Shown piece after piece: positions 13,101 through 23,523 of a DNA stretch of 64,000 bases. The stretch spans positions 87,629,213-87,693,212 of the forward strand of contig OZ023274.1 in the NCBI GenBank assembly GCA_964007475.1. Direction: 5' to 3'. The position numbers and the translations under genes are program-made. Positions within the stretch are counted from its first letter, which is position 1, and each line of letters begins with the position of its first letter. The DNA is from Hybos culiciformis. Its lineage: Eukaryota > Arthropoda > Insecta > Diptera > Hybotidae. The notes below the pieces were generated by a model. That model was not told the origin of the DNA and did not search any database. It was given only the letters and a program-made list of their open reading frames with translations.

Positions 13101-14051
13101 TCCGAACAAAAAATATAACTTTGTAGACACAATAATTAATATGACATAGGTCATAGATACTAAAAAAGGAACAAAATAAATAAACAATAATATCGAAAAG
13201 TCTATGCCGAAGCAAAATTATACTTTACTTAAATAAACCTAAAAACAAAATTTTGGCAAACATTAAAGTTCAAACCAAAATAAATTCCACATATTGTTGG
13301 CCAAAAACATATTATATTTATTTTTTTCACCAAACTTGTAACAAATTTTCTTATTTGCATAACCAAAAAAAAAATACGAAAAACCAAATATTTTTAAGTC
13401 GCGCAAAAATATTAATTTTTAATTCATTTTATTATATAAATATATTATTATTTAAGATTTGTGAACTTTCAATTAAATTGGCAAATTATTAATAAAATAC
13501 TTCGTATATACAAAAATATAGAACAGTATCTCATAAATGAAGTATGGGGCCCGTTTTCATCATTTAGATTTAAGATACTTTAATTAAGTCACAATCAGGG
13601 GCTGAACATATTTTTTAAGGTTCCTTCAATATCATTGTACCAATTCATAAACCAACTAGAAAAAATATTCAAATATAACAATTTTTATCAAAATCCACAC
13701 GCTAGTCCGAATTCTTGGGCTGTAATCTTTTTTTTAGATTTTTTAAGGCCCGAAATGACAGAATCTCAAATATTGGTCGAGGTGAAAGTGAACAAGATTT
13801 CTTATTTTTTCGCATTCAACAAAGCATAAAAAACAATTAGATGGACGGACATTTAATGAAAACATGTAGCCCTTTTTTTCATTTTTGATGAAAAACAGGT
13901 TAAAAAATTAATATTTTTATTTTAAGAAATGAGAAAATTCATAAATTCGATTAGACCACAGATGTAAAATTTTGTATAAAGAAAAGTAAAATCCAATTTT
14001 TCTGGCAAAAAATTTAAATAAATAAAAATAATCAGATTTTATAATTTTGAG
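10104..14051. other. Non-coding AT-rich stretch
   Basis: No gene is supported. AAT microsatellite tracts occur near 10335. Short frames at 13253-13492 and 13635-13829 lack splice context or protein character. Confidence 0.5.
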
Positions 14052-14379
14052 TTAAGCACGCTTTAGACTTCCGACGAAAACTAAAAGAAAAAAAAAATTT
14101 TTTCGGCATTTTTTAAATATAAAAAGTTTTGTGCGAAAATTTTGTCAATCGATAACAGATAAATTAATTCATCATTTCCATTATTAAGAAACAAATCTAG
14201 TTTTTTAATCTGAACGAAATGAAAATCAAAATTTAAATTTGTTTTTTAAGAATGGAAATGATGTTATATTTTTTTGTTATCGATTGACAACATTTCCGAA
14301 CAAAACTTTTTATATTTAAAAAGTTATTGGCGAAAAAGAGGTTTTTTCGTTTTCGTCGGAGGTCTAAAGCGTGCTTTAA
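14052..14379. mobile_element. Near-palindromic foldback MITE
   Basis: The left end (AGCACGCTTTAGACTTCCGA from 14055) and the right end (TCGGAGGTCTAAAGCGTGCT, ending 14375) are inverted repeats. Similarity continues inward through CGAAAAC, TATAAAAAGTTTTGT, TCAATCGATAAC and CATTTCCATT, so nearly the whole 320-bp unit folds on itself. TTA occurs directly outside both ends (TTAA in a longer reading). A 3-bp TWA duplication would suit PIF/Harbinger-type elements; TTAA would suit piggyBac-type. There is no coding capacity. Confidence 0.8.
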
Positions 14380-15476
14380 TTATTAAAAAAAAATACTCAA
14401 AATATTTATTATTTTATCATACCGATTAATTTTGGTTTATTTTTATTTTGATTTACGATTTGTTTTATAAAACAAATAAGTTTTATGTGATTAATAATGT
14501 AAATAATTATCAGATGCCAAATTTTTTATAGTGATAAAATATTAGTAAATACTAACTTCAAAGAGAATAAAATTGAAATAAAATTGAGATCGGAAGTACA
14601 CATATAAATTTTATTTACCATTAGTTAGGTGTACCTTTATTCACATGAAATTAAAAATGTCAAATAACTAGAAACCCTTTTTCACTAAAAAGTTATATGA
14701 TTACAGCTCTAATGTAATTCAAAAATTAATAATAGTTATAGTGTAGGTAAAGCCATTTTAAAATCATTAAAATCGTTCTTAATAGCTAAAATTAATTTTA
14801 AGAACTTGTATTTATTATTTCCAATTATGTTATTATAAGAATTCGGCCGTCACCTCAGGTGTCTGTGTTGTTTGTGTTATTTTTAATAAAAATAAGATTT
14901 TGTTAGAATAAGAAAATGCATAATATTTTAAAAGTTAGTTAATTTTGGTTTTTCATAATATTCAAATTGGAATTATTTTATGTTTGTGGATTTGATTCTT
15001 TTTAAAATACATAATGCGTTATGTTATCATTATAATAAAAAAAAATACAGGAAATGAGAAATATAAATTTTAAGAAACAACACAACATAATGAATAAAGT
15101 CATCAAACCAAAAATAAGCTGAATGATCAAAAAAAAATTTTAAATTTATAAAACTATCTTAATGAATACTTAATGAATCATCAACATTTAAAATGCACAA
15201 ACTTCCTACACTAAATTTAGATAAAACACTTAGTAATAACATTCGGTTTCACTATATTTGTTGTACCTACATTTAATTCATTCAAAGCTTTTATTTCTAT
15301 TATCAAAACCACAATAAATAGAAAATATATTAAAATTATGTTTATCTAAAAAATAAAATAAAACAATAATGGCTTAATTCAATTTTTTATATAGTTAATC
15401 TAAATAATAGAACTTATTTTATTGGAAAACAAAAGATTATTTTTTTAAAAATATGAAACTAATAAATAAGTAAAAA
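14380..15476. other. Non-coding AT-rich stretch
   Basis: Nothing beyond AT-rich sequence is seen. No gene, hairpin or element boundary is supported. Confidence 0.5.
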
Positions 15477-15830
15477 CACAACCCATAAAAACAAAGTTCT
15501 TAATAAAAATCCTTTATATGGGAGGCCCCGGTTTGTTAATGCTAATTTTTGATGTGTTGACTATTTAGATGTATCACATTCAATTGAATCATTCACAGTA
15601 GTACTAAAATAAATTAGAGGTACGGTAAAAAGAAAATCTTAATTTTTGAATTTCACTTTTTTTTATTTCACAAACAATTTGTCACTTTTTTTTTCACAAA
15701 AAGTTGCGAACAGAACAACCCCTGAATGCAGCAACCGATCGAACTAAAATTTTGCTATATTATACATTGTCATCAACTACGAATGGGTGTGTAAAATTTC
15801 ATCTCGATTGGCTGACTAGAAATGTGTCAC
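15477..15830 (+). repeat. Dispersed repeat, copy B (longer)
   Basis: This matches copy A at 7449-7690 over its first 250 bp. It continues through CTGAATGCAGCAACCGATCG and GTGTAAAATTTCATCTCGAT to about 15830. The extension resembles wording at 5530-5665, suggesting one larger dispersed repeat family with variably truncated copies. No protein frame survives. Confidence 0.6.
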
Positions 15831-17065
15831 TTTTCAATGCTTTAATTTGGAAACAATCAACGCGGCCAAATTAATATAAAGAATTGAAATAATATTTCTA
15901 AAAATAGAAAATTTTAAGGAAGTTGAAATAATTCTTTGAAGATGTCACTGAAAGGGTGTTAAAAATACATATGTATTGTTTGCACAATTACACTTGACCT
16001 AGAAAAACTTTCTTTTTTCTTATTTTTCTATTATAAAATTCACATAAGACAGAAATACTTGACAAAAAAAATATTTGTTTTAAGCATTTTAAATAAATAT
16101 ATTTAAAATTTAAATGACATGAATCCGTGAATAAGCATTTCAAAAATTATATTCCATTTATTATCATTTTGATAAAGAGTAGATAAATATAAATTAAAAC
16201 ATTTTTGCAAATTTGATTCATAGTAAATTTTGAACCGAATAACGAACCCAAACTATGTTTAAAAGTTATAAAAGTTATTCATTTTAGCCCATATAATTTC
16301 AAAATATTCTCCCTCAGTGTTGTTCAGAAGATATCAATTTACTTATCATCTTCTTTTTTTTTTTAATGCTAACTAAATTATATCAGAAAAAAAAGAACCT
16401 AAACCAGGGCAACGTTATATTAATTGGACACTCTCAGAAGTTTATTGTTATACTTTTTCAATCAAAATAAAAAAAAAATATATTTTTTCCATTTCAGCGA
16501 TTGATTAGAAAATAAAAAAAAAATATAGGTGAATTTATGAATTCATCTTTTTTTCTTTTGATAATACATAGTTAGAATAAATTATTATTTTTCATATTTT
16601 ACTCAATGGACCTTACTGTGCGTTTTCCTTTTTTAAAGAAAAATGAAAATAATTGTTCAAGGAACAAAAAAATAAAAAAAAACGAACAAAAAAATTCATT
16701 AGAAAATTCGCTCAGGAGAAGTGGCTATTGAGGTATATTATTCATATTAACAATTTATTTTTTGTTATAAATGCCATTTAAAACTGATACAATAAAAATT
16801 AAAAATTTAGAACATTCTATTTTATAGTCCGAATAAAAAATAACAAAACTATTTTTTTTTTGCGTGGGAAATGTCTTGATTTTATAGGAAATTGTATTTA
16901 TTCAATTATTCAAACTATAATAGATAGATTCTCGGTTTTAAACTTTTAATAAATAAATTAAAAAGTAAAAAATTGATTTCATACATTATTAATCACATGG
17001 AATCTGTTAATGATAGTGAATTAAAAAATAGTTTCCTTTTTTTTATGAAAGATGGGTTAAGCTAC

Positions 17066-17124
17066 AGTTTAGGTGCACAAGCCCGTGTGGCTGAAACAAG
17101 CCACACCGGCTTGTGCACTTAACT
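17066..17124. other. Strong GC-rich hairpin, about 26-bp stem, 6-nt loop
   Basis: The arms 17066-17092 and 17099-17124 pair almost completely (GTGCACAAGCC against GGCTTGTGCAC, then GTGTGGCT against AGCCACAC), with one bulge and one or two mismatches and the loop GAAACA. It is GC-rich inside very AT-rich DNA. The size suits a pre-miRNA, but flanking basal stem pairing was not found. A relic of a palindromic element is equally possible. Confidence 0.6.
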
Positions 17125-17749
17125 GCTTTTCAAAAAATTTGAATTAATAGGGGTTGATATTTTTTGCTTTTCAAATTTCGAACGAAATTTGCTAAAAGTT
17201 ATATTTTGAATTATCAATTTAATTTCCATAATGATTGTGGTAAACGTTAAAAGCTTAATTATTGTGGATTTAGAAGGTGGATTGGGATTAGTTCGGAAAC
17301 TAACGAAGTGGGGTATATTTCTAGAAGAAGACACTTTAAAATGCCCTTCTTATGGTCATATTTTGCGTTCGATGAAAAGAGGGTATGGTTTTCAGTAGTT
17401 TTGTGGCTCGATAGCACATCTAGGTGTACATGTACAGATACAGAGCCAATCTTAAATTAACTTTTTTCGAGAAAACAATCGCAGAATGTAGGAAATTAAA
17501 AATATTTTTATATTTTTACTTTATAAAAACTAAATGTAATTATTTTACTAAGTATGTTCTCAGATACTTATTTTCTCCTTACTATTCCTTAGTTTTATTT
17601 TTTTAATCTAGGATATTGTAATCAATTGGGATAGTGATTTCATATGTTTTAATATTTTTTAATGTGCATGTGATCGGTAAGTTGTATTTACAATCGCGAA
17701 TTTAGCTCGGTAAATGGTATATTACATGCGTCAACACACATGTAATTAT

Positions 17750-17806
17750 TTAATTAAGTAAATTTTATTTACATTCTCCGTATTAAGTAAATTTTATTTA
17801 CTTTCT
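17750..17806 (+). repeat. Short tandem direct repeat
   Basis: The unit TTAAGTAAATTTTATTTAC occurs twice, separated by a short CATTCTCCG-type spacer. No function is inferred. Confidence 0.6.
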
Positions 17807-17901
17807 TCATTTTGAACTTCTGTTTATTTTTCGCATTGCAAATGTATTGATTGCAACTACTTCTCACATCCACATTAAAACAGTATACAAAACATATTAA
17901 T

Positions 17902-18053
17902 AAAATTTGTTATACAGCTCATTGTGTATATACACAAAAACACATAGGCACTTGTCAATATTATATCACTCGACCTAACGGTCTCGTGATATAAGTAGTG
18001 ACTCGTGTCTATGTGTTTTTGTGTATACACAACTCGTTGTAATAACAAATTTT
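17902..18053. mobile_element. Foldback element, about 70-bp arms
   Basis: The left arm begins AAAATTTGTTATACAGCTCA and the right arm ends GTTGTAATAACAAATTTT. In between, CACAAAAACACATAG pairs with CTATGTGTTTTTGTG and ATATCACTCG pairs with the CGTGATAT region. The centre is the short palindromic ACCTAACGGT area. There is no coding capacity. It is a MITE-like hairpin and would form long double-stranded RNA if transcribed. It lies about 660 bp upstream of CINP. Confidence 0.75.
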
Positions 18054-18716
18054 CTTAACATGTGTTGTAATCTACTATGGTTGCATTTTTTTTCTTAATG
18101 AATTTCTCTTATTTATACTAACTTTATGATATAATCAAGGGAATTGATTTATAACCTCGATTAGAAAATGTGGGCATGTTCTAAAGTTGTAGTAAAAAGT
18201 TTTCATTAGAATAATGTAAATTGAAAAAAAGGTCAATCTACAAATTATCAAATATTTTTTTAATGTATAAATTTATAAAAGGTCGGGAAGGATGGTGTTA
18301 AAGCGGTCAAATAATCATAATTTTATCGTTAGAAAAGCTTTATTAAGGGGAAATAAAAAACGCTGAATTGGATTATAAATGAAATGTGACTTTATTGTTT
18401 ATTTATTTTATTTACTTACTTAAATTTTGTGATGCTTTGTGTTGATTGTGATTTCGACTTTTGCATATTTTAATAGCACACCCAACCCAGTAGAAGTCCA
18501 GCTGCAGAGTTGTGAATGTCAAATTTCAATAAATCAGAAAAGTATAGGTATTTAACTAATAAATACCAAAATTGGTGTTCTATCTAAATTTAACTGTTGT
18601 GTGATATCCTACCAGTAACTATACATAATTCTATTTTATTAAGGTTGGTACACGTTAAAGACATTATACCTATGCAATAGAGAAAAGAGTCTGAATGTTA
18701 AAACAAAAAAAAAGAA

Positions 18717-19825
18717 ATGGACAATTCAACAACAAAATACTTTGATTTAAATAAAACTCTAACACCAGTTAAATGTAAGTAAAGTGTAAGATATATAAGT
18801 TTTCTGTACCTTACCCAAACTAACACCATAAAAGGCCACTCAAAAACTATTGATAATGATATCATTTATTATAGGTACCTACCTACTTAAAAAATATTAG
18901 GAAAATGTCTTATTCCTAGCTAATAAAGTTCTTTTAAATTTAGAGCCTAAAAGAAAATAATTTGAAAGCTTATTAATTTTTAATGATAGATTTTGTATAA
19001 TGTATTATGAGAGATTTATATAATTATTTAAACGCATATTATATAATTTTATTTTTTTTTCATTCTTTTTTTTTTAGTTATAAATAATGAAAAGAATAAA
19101 TCAAATGAATTGGTGGAAATTAAAACTCGGCTCAATGAAATCATAGAAATTATTGTAAAAAATCATGTGAAATGGCAAACAGCTCAAAAGCGGGGTACAT
19201 CGATTTGTACTTCAATAGAAATCATTAAGACTAAAGCTCTGGAATCAAAAATGGACGAAAATAATTCACCAAATTACTATCCCGAAGAATTGAAAGGAAA
19301 TTGTGAAAAATTGGCAGTTATATTGAGAATTTTAGTAGACATTCATAAATCTTCTCAACAATCTAAAATTCAAATTATGGCTTTAAAAAATTTAAATAAG
19401 AATCCAAACGAAATTTTTTATAAAACATGGACACTTAACAATTTCTCAGTTTTCATTGAAATGCTAGAAGAATCGTACGGAAATGAAATAGAAAATAAAA
19501 AACTTATTACAAGTAAGTTTTACTGTATTTCAGCTGTCTAAATGTAATACGTATTTATGGACTTCTATAGTATTCCTTGCAATATGCAAGACAAATGAAA
19601 ACTTAATAATAGGTTTCACACTATTTATTCAATTTTAATTTAAAAAACAACTAAATGTTAAGGCTTTTAAATTTATTTTATTTTTATTTTTTTCCAGAGG
19701 AAATAGCTCACTCAACAAGCAGACCAGAATTAATTTTACATTCAAGTTTGTGGCAATATCCGAAATATGTGAATAGTGATTTTAATATGTGTTTTAAATT
19801 TTTAGAATTAGAAATAAAAAAATAA
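18717..19825 (+). CDS. Cinp: CDK2-interacting protein homologue (CINP)
   Basis: Three exons, 18717-18774, 19078-19512 and 19698-19825, join in phase (1, 1) to give 206 aa, close to the vertebrate length. All introns are GT-AG with GTAAGT donors. The C-terminal block KEIAHSTSRPELILHSSLW followed by YVNSD matches the conserved end of CINP. The middle holds a coiled-coil-like charged helix (WQTAQKRG to LAVILRILVDIHKSSQQ) and a HTW-like KTWTLNNFSVF segment. CINP is known as a nuclear partner of CDK2/CDC7 and ATRIP in replication and checkpoint signalling and as a ribosome-biogenesis factor; that role is taken from the family. The ATG at 18717 is the first in frame, and the phase-1 join to exon 2 reads without a stop. 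The gene is convergent with mRpL52, with 91 bp between the stops and AATAAA near 19859. Confidence 0.85.
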
Positions 19826-19916
19826 GTTTACTTTAGAATAGAATCATTATAATTTTAATAATAAACTAAATTATTTTATAAAAATTTCAGTTTTTGAACT
19901 GAATTAAATTTCTAAC

Positions 19917-21051
19917 TTAATTTTTTTTATTTAACATTAAATCTCCTTTAGGTTTCAACTGATTCATCAATAATTCTTGCTTTCTTTTTAACCGGTTTTC
20001 TGCAATCCTGTCATAACGTTCTTTAGCAAATTTCAATTCATTACACATTTCTACAATTTTTTTGGCATTTTCTTTTTGTTTATCGAATCGTCTTCTCATA
20101 TTTGACTAAAAGAAAATAAAAACTAAATTTACATCGTTCAATTAGGGCCACCAAGATATTAAGTACAAAATAGCTTTCTTACCCCAATTGGCGTTGGCCT
20201 TCCATCCATAAATGTATAATCAGGTAAATTCGTTAATGGACCAAAAGAATTCGGATTTTCTGGAAGACCGCGATCTTCTCTCCATTTTTTCCCGGATAAA
20301 ATTGATGAAGTTGAAATTTTATTTTGTATTACAATTTCTAAAAATAAAAAACATTTAGTATTTCAGAACAATTTTTAAGATTTTAATTTTCGATAAAATC
20401 GTATTTAATAATTTAGTGTTATTTAGGTTTGGTATAGGTATATTAGTATACTATTACACGTATCTAGTCATTAATCAAATGTTTCTCCACAGTGCAATTC
20501 AATGAAGTTTTATTAAATTTTCAATAATTTTTCCTAATCTACGTCTTACCTCGATAATAAGGACCGGTCCTTCTATTTGAGTTTTTATTGTACAATACTT
20601 TTATATAATAGTTTATATAAATTATCGAATAAAGCGACCGCATAATACAAAGACTGGACCTTCTATTCGAAACACAAAGCCTGCTATAGACGAATATTTT
20701 TAATGTTTAAAATGTGTAGAGATAGACGAATATTTTAGGGAAATGGTTGTTTACACGAGTTATTTTATAATTCATTTAACTGCGCTCCGTTCGTATTATA
20801 AAAAAAAATTAATATTTTTTCGATTGAATCAGTGTTTTGAAAAGTGGTTCAAAAGTGGTTCATGGTGAGAGTTGCACCTAACTATAACTACCTTCCCACC
20901 TATGTAACAGAAATGTCAGAAATTAGACAGAGTTATAATTCTCTAAAAGGAAAATTGCAAACTTAAGAAAAATTAAATTGACACTGAATAAAAAATTACC
21001 ATTGTTTGGCTTCAGCATCAATATCCGAATATTTTTTAACAAAAAAGACAT
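19917..21051 (-). CDS. mRpL52: Mitochondrial large-subunit ribosomal protein mL52
   Basis: Three minus-strand exons, 21051-21000, 20337-20183 and 20105-19917, join cleanly (phases 1 and 0) to encode 131 aa; vertebrate mL52 is of similar size. Exon 1 (MSFLLKNIRILMLKPNN) has basic and hydrophobic residues and no acids, as expected of a mitochondrial presequence. Exon 2 carries the family signature KKWREDRGLPENPNSFGPL and then LPDYTFMDGRPTP. Exon 3 is a long charged helix ending in QLKPKGD, the conserved C-terminal LKPKG motif. The protein is a peripheral subunit of the mitochondrial 39S/54S ribosome. Its start lies 380 bp from the divergent RAB5IF start, suggesting a shared promoter region. Intron 1 (20338-20999) contains two related short blocks (GGACC...TTCTATT and AGACGAATATTTT). 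Confidence 0.88.
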
Positions 21052-21431
21052 TTTTATTAATTTTTATTTTTATTAATAAATTGAAAATTAATTATTTTCT
21101 TATTTGCGGTATTTGTATTTCGGCAATATTATATTTAAATTTTATTTGTTATTATTTTGGTTATAAAAAATAATTTCTTTTAGATCAGCTGTTTATGGTT
21201 AAATGACATTAAACTTATTCAGCAATATTATTGTTTACAATTTTATTCTACAGGAAAAAAACTTCTTTATTGTTTATCTCCCTCTTTTGAAGACCGTACG
21301 TCAAAAACCAACATAATTTCTTTTTATAAGAAATTTTGGATTTTTTTTTACCATTTTTCTCTAATTTTAATTTATACAAAAAATAAAAGAAAATCATTTT
21401 TTTAAATAAAAAAAATAATAAAAAATAAATA
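21052..21431. promoter_or_regulatory. Putative bidirectional promoter gap of mRpL52 and RAB5IF
   Basis: The two start codons face away from each other across 380 bp. No TATA box at a defined distance is claimed. The inference rests only on the divergent layout of two housekeeping genes with short spacing. Confidence 0.45.
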
Positions 21432-22492
21432 ATGTCATCCAAAACAAAAACAATTGAGAAAAATGGAACTTTAAAAACGGACACGAGAACTATAGTTTCG
21501 AAAGCAATAACAGCGAATTCAAGTTGGCCGGAGAAGGTAAGTGCAACGCTTATCTTTTTTATATATTAGAATTAGGTTTGAAATATCAAAAATGTCGCAG
21601 ATGAACTTACTACATGCAGCTAAAAGATTCTATTTGGAAAAAAAAAAATAATGCTTAGGTTCTAGAGATTGAACTGGATAAAGAATAAGAAATGGGTACG
21701 CTGACTACTATCTGTACCTGTACTTTCAATGAAACCATCGCTGAGTCGAAAAGTTCAAGTTCAAGGAGATTAGATATTAAAAAAATTAAAAAATTATTTT
21801 ATTTTCAGGACGAATTTTTAGATGTCATTTATTGGTCCAGACAAATTCTAGGAATAATATTGGGAGTATTATGGGGAATAGTTCCACTGAAGGGCTTCCT
21901 AGGTTTAGTGTTGTAAGTAATTCACTAAATAGATTTGTTGAATATTTTTTGGAATTCATAATAATAATAATAAAAAGTATGAAAAAGAATGTTCAATTTC
22001 AAATAGGTATATTTAAATTACTATAAAGTTTTTTTTTCCATAACTTGTTATAATTTATTGTAAATTTAAAATTATATATTGTAACAAGTACAATTTAACG
22101 CGCATGAAATCAAGAATCTTATCTTAGCTTGGAAATGAGTGGAGGTCTTAAAAAAATAAATCTTTAAACCGACTACGACGTCCGCACGGAAATTTAGTTT
22201 TTAATTTGTTGAAAAGTTTGAAATCTTTTTTTTTAGATTTGCAGGCATAAGCTGTGGGTTAGTTTACCTTTATGCAATCAATTTTCAATCAGTTGATGAA
22301 GAACAGTATGGTGAGTTAACATTTTTTCCTTTTCTTTGTTCATTTCACTAATAAAATTTTTCTTTAAATTCAGGAGGTGCATGGGAAATCGTTAAAGAAG
22401 GCTTCATGACATCATTTGCTGGATTTCTAGTTACTTGGATTATTTTTTACACTGGGTTGCATTATGATCCATATGCCAAAAATGATGTTTAA
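21432..22492 (+). CDS. Rab5if: RAB5IF/OPTI homologue, ER GEL-complex membrane protein
   Basis: Four exons, 21432-21536, 21809-21912, 22237-22310 and 22374-22492, splice in phase (0, 2, 1) to 133 aa, about the human RAB5IF size. Conserved blocks are EFLDVIYWSRQILGIILGV with WGIVPLKGFLG, then the second hydrophobic segment FAGISCGLVYLYAINF, the DEEQYGG turn and GFMTSFAGFLVTWIIFYTG with LHYDPYA at the end. Three hydrophobic segments are visible. The family protein (C20orf24, renamed OPTI) is a subunit of the ER GEL complex, which helps insert multi-pass membrane proteins beside the translocon. The N-terminal 30 residues are Ser/Thr/Lys-rich and poorly conserved. AATAAA occurs near 22745. Confidence 0.88.
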
Positions 22493-23523
22493 ATTTACAA
22501 TTATTCATTAATTCCTTTTTGCAACAAAATAATTTACTATTTTCGTTTAAATTTTTATAATAAAAAAAAAAAATTGCTCAAAAGTAAAAAAAAAAAAAAA
22601 AACCAAAAACCATATATTTGCATTTTTTAAGTTCTTAATTTATTTGTTTTTTGTAACTAATATCGTTTACCGATAGTATTTAAATGTTATTGTTGTTAAA
22701 AAAAACAAATTGTAATAATTAGGAAAAATTGAAAAGACCAAACGAATAAACGTAATTCCTTTTTAATAAATAAAAATTTTGTTTTCAATTAGTGAAACGT
22801 TTAATAATGTCAATATAATCGTTAAGCATAAAAATTTCGCTTAAAAGCCACATAACCGAATAATTCGAGAACAATATATTCTGAGAGTTTCAACTTAAGA
22901 ATATTATTTATCATCAAACATTAAATAATGGTACAAAAATCAAATGTACCTATCTCTGAATAAATTCATTGATTAAACATACAAAATCGAATTTACTGTG
23001 AATCATTGAAATATTTTATACAAAACATATTTTGTTTCCTGTTTGAAAAGCTTATGTATAAAATGATGTAAGTAAATATTAAAAAAAATATGATTTCTCC
23101 GTCTCCAAATTCTACTCGAATTTAATTTCTTAAACAGTATATTTTAAATTTTTCTCATTCATCATTAATAATATTTTAAGTACTACCTTTTTAAAAGAGT
23201 CATTCATCATTTCTTATTCTTAACATTTTATGTACAAGAGTAGCCTTTTTGGCGACAATTTTTTTTTTGTTGTAACGATTCCAAAAGATATTGACTACAT
23301 TATACATTTAAAAAAAAAAACGATCTTGCGAATTCTATTTTTAAAAATATTTACAAAATTTATTGAAAATATTCTCTTCTGTAAATAAAAAAATTACAAG
23401 TAAAAAAAATTCAGTATTACTTTGAATTTCAAGTAGCAATCTAGGTATCGAAATAATAATGTGCCAAAAATTTTAAATTGACGTGGTAGTTTTTGTTAAC
23501 GTGAAAGATCGAAAAAGGATAAA
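22493..23523. other. Intergenic, 3'UTR of RAB5IF and upstream region of receptor 1
   Basis: Homopolymer A tracts follow the RAB5IF stop. No additional coding segment is supported before the receptor start codon. Confidence 0.5.
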
